This document shows positions 13,820 to 17,825 of a stretch of 17,825 bases of DNA, in pieces. The stretch lies in contig CAYPZL010000119.1 in the NCBI GenBank assembly GCA_964415045.1, positions 1 through 17,825 of the forward strand, read 5' to 3'. Position 1 is the first letter of the stretch; every line of letters starts with the position of its first letter. The notes below the pieces were generated by a model, which searched no databases, had not been told where the DNA came from, and saw nothing but the letters and a program-made list of their open reading frames with translations. This stretch comes from CAYPZL01 sp964415045. Lineage in GTDB: Bacteria; Planctomycetota; Phycisphaerae; Sedimentisphaerales; Anaerobacaceae. The translations under genes were made by a program, and so were the position numbers.

Positions 13820-16800
13820 GCGATGATCTGGAAGCCTACGTACGAAGCCCCGGGCCGTTGCCGGAGGCGGACTTTACCAGCCTGGCGCGTCGAGCGCTGG
13901 GCGAGGTGCTCACCCTGGCGCCCGAAGTGGTCGAGCCGCTGGTCTCGCGGATCGAGTCCGACTACCAGCGGGCCCGGCAGCGCGCCGCGGCCGGATTCGA
14001 GCGGGAAAAGGAAAAAATCGAGATCGCCTTCCAGACTCGCAGCGAGGAGATCAAGGACCGGCGCGACGCACTGGTGGAGGATATTCAAGCGGACTTTGAG
14101 GACCAGCTCAGCACGACGAAGGTCGAAACGCAGCGCAGGCGCACCAAGGTCAACCAGAAGGCAGCCGAGCTGGAGAGTGCGGCCGAGAAGGAGCGGCGGG
14201 AGCGGTTGATGGAGGCGGACTTCGTGGCCGAGGGGGCGGTCACAAAGGCCGAGCAGAAACGCCTGGAGGCGAAGTCTGCAATCGAGACGGCACGCCGCTA
14301 CCTGGAGGATCTCAAGGCCGCGGCCGAGCGGCTGCTGGAGCAGTACCGCCAGCCCGCGCCCGTGCGCGATGGGCAGGGCGAAGCCGCCGGTGACACGGCT
14401 TACGAGAATCCGGCCGAGGTCTGCCGCACGCAGCAGGCCCGGGCCGAGCAGCTTCTGGAGACACTGCGAAAGTCCTACGCGGCGCAGCTTTTCGTGGGGC
14501 CCCGTCCGTTCCTGCTGGTCGGAGGGCTGCTTTTTGTGGCGATGATCGTGCTGGCGTGTCTTTATATTTTCGCCGGCGGGGGCCTGCCGCCCGCCTCGGT
14601 GACGGTGCCGGTGACGATGGGCGCGGTGCTCGTCCTGTCTGCTCTGGCCGGCCATGTCCTCTGGCGAAGCGCCAAAAGCAAGGTCCGCCGCACGTTCGAT
14701 GCCTTCAGCGAGGCATTGACGGCGACCCGCGCCGCCCTGGAGCAGAACCATCAGCAGGTCTTGCAGCATATCGAAGACGAACTCCAGGCCTCGCAGAAGA
14801 CCAAGGAAGCCGAGTTGCAGAACGCACGTGAGGCCTTCCGGCAGGCCAAGGTGGACATCGCGGCCCAGCGCGGCAAATCCCTGGCCGAGATCGAGCGGCA
14901 GCGCCGGGACATGCTCGAACGCCTCAAACACGAGAGGGACGAGGCGCTGCACGAGGCCGAGCATAAATATCAGCAAGAGCAATCGGAATTACAGCGCCAA
15001 CGACAGGAGGACCTGGCCCGCATTCAGGAACGCTTCGATGCGGAAACGAGCGCCGCCGAGAGCACGTATCGAACGTTCCGGCAGCAGTTGGAGCGGCGCT
15101 GGGACGAGGCGCTGGCCGCTGTTGAAGCCCTGTTGGCCAGGACGGCCGAATTCGACGAGCGGGTGGCCAAGGACCTGAGCCAACTGCTCGTCGAATCCTG
15201 GACGCCGCCCACGACGTTTTCGGGGGCGGTACGGTTCGGGACGTTCGAGCTGGATCTGCGGCGCATCGCGGAGACGGTCCTGGCCCGCGCCCCATCGTCG
15301 CTGGATCCGGCCCGGCCTGCGGTCGTGCCCGCCTTGCTGGAATTTCCCGACCGCTGCGCGGTCCTGCTCCAGTCCGAGCGCCAGGGACGCCAGCAGGCCA
15401 TCGAGACCCTGCGCGCAGTGATGGTGCGGCTCTTCACGTCGCTTCCACCGGGCGAGGTTCGCTTCACCATCCTCGATCCGGTCGGGTTGGGCGAGAGCTT
15501 CGCCGGTTTCATGCACGCCGGTGATTACCAGGAGGCCCTCATCGGCGGCCGCATCTGGACCGAGACGATACAGATCCAGCAGCAACTGGAAGACCTCACC
15601 CAGCACATGGAGAACGTGATTCAGAAGTATCTCCGCAACGAATTCGAGACGCTGGAGGAGTATAACCAGCAGGCCGGCGAGCTGGCCGAGCCGTACCACT
15701 TCCTCGTCGTGGCCGATTTTCCGACCAACTTCAGCGAAGAGAGCGCCCGGCGTTTAAGCAGCATCGTGCACAGCGGTTCGCGCTGCGGCGTCTACACGCT
15801 CATCGAGTACGACACCCGCCGCGAAATGCCCCAGGGCATCGACCTCAACGACATCGTCGCCAACAGCATTCATCTGGTTTACGCCGACGGCAAGTACGTT
15901 TGGCAGGACCGCGTCTTCGGGCAGTTCCCGCTGACTCTGGATCAACCGCCCGCCGAGACGACCCTGACGCGGGTTATGCACATCGTAGGCAAGGCCGGTG
16001 CCGAATCGGCCCGGGTGGAGGTCCCCTTCGCCGCGGTCGCTCCCAGCGACGGGCAGTACTGGTCGCTCGACAGCCGCGCGGAACTGTGCGTTCCGCTCGG
16101 CCGCGCCGGCGCCACCCGGCTCCAGTATCTGCGCCTGGGCCGGGGCGTCGCCCAGCATTTGCTGATCGCTGGAAAGACCGGCTCCGGAAAATCCACCCTG
16201 CTCCATGTGATGGTCACCAATCTTGCTTTATGGTATGCCCCCGATGAGGTGGAAGTCTATCTGATCGACTTCAAGCAGGGCGTCGAGTTCAAGACTTACG
16301 TCACGCACGATCTTCCGCACGCCCGCGCCGTCGCCATCGAGAGCGACCGCGAGTTCGGGCTGAGCATCTTGCGCAAGCTCGACGGCGAGATGGCCCGGCG
16401 CGGCGAACTGTTCCGTCAGACCGGCGTGCAGGACATCGCCGCCTATCGCGACGCCACGGGCAAGGCCATCCCGCGCACGGTGCTCATCGTGGATGAGTTC
16501 CAGATTTTTTTCGCCGAGGACGACAAGCTGGCCCAGGACGCTTCCGTTCTGCTGGAGAAACTCGTGCGGCAGGGCCGTGCCTTCGGCATCCACGTGGTCC
16601 TTGGTTCCCAGACGCTGGGCGGTGCGTTTGGCCTGGCCCGCAGCACGATCGGACAGATGGCGGTTCGCATCGCCCTGCAATGTTCGGAGGCCGACTCGCA
16701 GCTCATCCTCGACGACGACAACGTCGCGGCCCGCCTGCTGTCCCGGCCGGGAGAGGCGATCTACAACGACGTCGGCGGCAGCGTCGCCGGCAACAGCCCC

Positions 16801-17778
16801 TTCCAGACCGCCTGGCTGCCCGACTCGGTGCGGGACTCGTATCTGAGCCGCGTCGCCGAGCTGCAGGAAGGCCGCAAGCCCGCCCGCGAAGAGCTGATCG
16901 TCTTCGAGGGCAGCGTGGACGCCGATATCACCGAGAACCGGCAGTTGGCCGCCTGTCTGGCCGACGAGAACCGTACCGCCGAGGTCTCGGCGCCGAAGAT
17001 GTGGCTCGGGGCGCCGGTGACGATCAAGGACCCGACGTCCGTGGCGCTGCGTCGCCAGAGCGGTGCGAACGTGCTGATCATCGGGCAGCGCGAGGACGTG
17101 GCGATGAATCTGATGACCGCGGCGGTGGTGAGCCTGGCCGCCCAGCTTCCCGAGCCGGCGGTGCGATTCGTGATCCTCGACGGCAGTCCGCCCGATTCGC
17201 CGCAGGCCGGCCAATTGCCCCGCGCGACCGAGGTGCTTTCGCACGCCTGTCAGTTCGTCCCGTGGCGGGGCGTGCCGGACGTGCTCACGGAATTGGCGCA
17301 AGAGGTGGAGACGCGAACGCAAGCGGACCAGCGTAACGCCCAGACCGTCATCGTGCTCATCTACGGCCTGCAACGCTACCGCGTCCTGCGCCGCAGCGAG
17401 GACGCCTTCGGGTTCTCGCTCGACGAAGAGGCGCAGGCGCGCCCGGACGCCCAGTTCGCCGACCTGCTGCGCGAAGGCCCCAGCGTGGGCATTCACGTCC
17501 TGGCCTGGGCCGACACCCTCAGCACCCTCGAGCGCACGCTGGACCGCCAGACCGTGCGCGAGTTCGACCATCGCGTCCTGTTCCAGATGAGCGCCACCGA
17601 TTCGAGCAACCTGATCGACTCTCCCATCGCCAACCAGCTCGGACTCCATCGCGCCCTGCTCTACAGCGAAGAGCAGGGGCGCATCGAGAAGTTCCGCCCC
17701 TACGCCCGGTTCCCCGACGACTGGCTCGCCCGCGTCGCCGAGCAACTGGCGCGAAAGAACCCCGCCGGGACAGAGTAA
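13816..17778 (+). CDS. Membrane FtsK/EssC-type ATPase with long coiled coils (type VII secretion-like motor)
   Basis: A 1320-residue protein. Order: coiled coil (about 45-190), two membrane helices (about 232-256 and 262-283), a second coiled coil (about 290-460), then three RecA-like modules. Module 1 (about 480-690) is degenerate, with LLQSERQG near 517-524 in the P-loop position. Module 2 (about 750-1010) is intact: Walker A GKTGSGKST at 786-794, Walker B ending in D893-E894, and a GRAFGIHVVLGSQT sensor segment. Module 3 (about 1060-1310) is degenerate: IIGQRED near 1090 and VLIYGLQR in place of a Walker B acid. Three ATPase modules with two membrane helices recall EssC/EccC of type VII secretion, but no FHA domain is seen and the coiled coils are extra. 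The start at 13816 has AAGGAAG 7 nt upstream and an ATGA overlap. DNA translocation is the alternative role. Confidence 0.88.
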   Translation: MSDDLEAYVRSPGPLPEADFTSLARRALGEVLTLAPEVVEPLVSRIESDYQRARQRAAAGFEREKEKIEIAFQTRSEEIKDRRDALVEDIQADFEDQLSTTKVETQRRRTKVNQKAAELESAAEKERRERLMEADFVAEGAVTKAEQKRLEAKSAIETARRYLEDLKAAAERLLEQYRQPAPVRDGQGEAAGDTAYENPAEVCRTQQARAEQLLETLRKSYAAQLFVGPRPFLLVGGLLFVAMIVLACLYIFAGGGLPPASVTVPVTMGAVLVLSALAGHVLWRSAKSKVRRTFDAFSEALTATRAALEQNHQQVLQHIEDELQASQKTKEAELQNAREAFRQAKVDIAAQRGKSLAEIERQRRDMLERLKHERDEALHEAEHKYQQEQSELQRQRQEDLARIQERFDAETSAAESTYRTFRQQLERRWDEALAAVEALLARTAEFDERVAKDLSQLLVESWTPPTTFSGAVRFGTFELDLRRIAETVLARAPSSLDPARPAVVPALLEFPDRCAVLLQSERQGRQQAIETLRAVMVRLFTSLPPGEVRFTILDPVGLGESFAGFMHAGDYQEALIGGRIWTETIQIQQQLEDLTQHMENVIQKYLRNEFETLEEYNQQAGELAEPYHFLVVADFPTNFSEESARRLSSIVHSGSRCGVYTLIEYDTRREMPQGIDLNDIVANSIHLVYADGKYVWQDRVFGQFPLTLDQPPAETTLTRVMHIVGKAGAESARVEVPFAAVAPSDGQYWSLDSRAELCVPLGRAGATRLQYLRLGRGVAQHLLIAGKTGSGKSTLLHVMVTNLALWYAPDEVEVYLIDFKQGVEFKTYVTHDLPHARAVAIESDREFGLSILRKLDGEMARRGELFRQTGVQDIAAYRDATGKAIPRTVLIVDEFQIFFAEDDKLAQDASVLLEKLVRQGRAFGIHVVLGSQTLGGAFGLARSTIGQMAVRIALQCSEADSQLILDDDNVAARLLSRPGEAIYNDVGGSVAGNSPFQTAWLPDSVRDSYLSRVAELQEGRKPAREELIVFEGSVDADITENRQLAACLADENRTAEVSAPKMWLGAPVTIKDPTSVALRRQSGANVLIIGQREDVAMNLMTAAVVSLAAQLPEPAVRFVILDGSPPDSPQAGQLPRATEVLSHACQFVPWRGVPDVLTELAQEVETRTQADQRNAQTVIVLIYGLQRYRVLRRSEDAFGFSLDEEAQARPDAQFADLLREGPSVGIHVLAWADTLSTLERTLDRQTVREFDHRVLFQMSATDSSNLIDSPIANQLGLHRALLYSEEQGRIEKFRPYARFPDDWLARVAEQLARKNPAGTE

Positions 17779-17797
17779 CCCCCGAATAGCGGAAGCG

Positions 17798-17825
17798 AAA
17801 TTAAAGAGTAGAGTTTTGCAAAATG
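17798..17825. repeat. Partial second copy of the AT-rich element, cut by the window end
   Basis: AAATTAAAGAGT at 17798-17809 matches 10 of 12 bases of the arm AAATCAAAGAGC (reverse strand of 12045-12056). It is followed by TTTTGCAAAATG, which resembles the A-rich inner arm of the first copy. As with the first copy, it sits immediately downstream of a gene's stop codon (20 bp after 17778). Confidence 0.45.

Noticed and set aside
1..17825. CRISPR arrays, tRNA or rRNA genes, transposases, integrases
   Set aside because: No regularly spaced direct repeats, cloverleaf-like segments, rRNA signatures or recombinase motifs were found on either strand.

Overview
The window looks like chromosomal DNA of a GC-rich, probably anaerobic diderm bacterium, most likely a member of the Planctomycetota (Phycisphaerae/Sedimentisphaerales type). 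This is an inference from gene content: an oxygen-sensitive glycyl-radical enzyme and its activase, a SASA-family esterase, a lipoprotein peptidase, a Na+/solute symporter carrying a bacterial Ig/cadherin-like insert, and a WXG100/FtsK cluster outside the Gram-positives. No marker gene fixes the taxonomy. All convincing genes are on the + strand.

Layout. (1) 1-898: a small DUF2283 gene (144-377), then about 520 bp with a GC-rich hairpin repeat, one doubtful small ORF and a long G-tract. (2) 899-4255: a glycyl-radical activase and a HypD-like glycyl-radical enzyme, separated by 3 bp. The enzyme keeps the residues I recall as the hydroxyproline-binding set of HypD, but has Thr in place of the catalytic Glu of the GCxE loop. 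(3) 4367-5069: a MntA/HepT-type toxin-antitoxin pair with its own candidate promoter, antitoxin first. (4) 5169-10935: a run of closely spaced genes for an M2-like metallopeptidase lipoprotein, an SSS symporter with an inserted extracytoplasmic domain, an M24B Xaa-Pro aminopeptidase and a secreted SASA/CE6-type esterase. (5) 10949-12001: a short pyruvate kinase without the C-terminal regulatory domain and with residues of the K+-independent class. Its last codons lie in an AT-rich inverted-repeat element that also carries a terminator-like hairpin. (6) 12098-17778: a four-gene operon with its own candidate promoter: a WXG100-like protein, a 349-residue protein with a helical N-terminus and a DUF2185/Imm33-like C-terminus, a second tiny WXG-like protein, and a 1320-residue membrane FtsK/EssC-type ATPase with long coiled coils. 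The window ends inside what looks like a second copy of the AT-rich element.

How the genes may work together. Regions 2 and 4 can be read as scavenging of proline- or hydroxyproline-rich peptides: extracytoplasmic dipeptide release, Na+-driven uptake, X-Pro cleavage and a HypD-like radical enzyme. The Glu-to-Thr change makes the last step uncertain. Region 6 resembles a minimal type VII (ESX-like) secretion locus for a diderm cell and is the best candidate for an undescribed system here.
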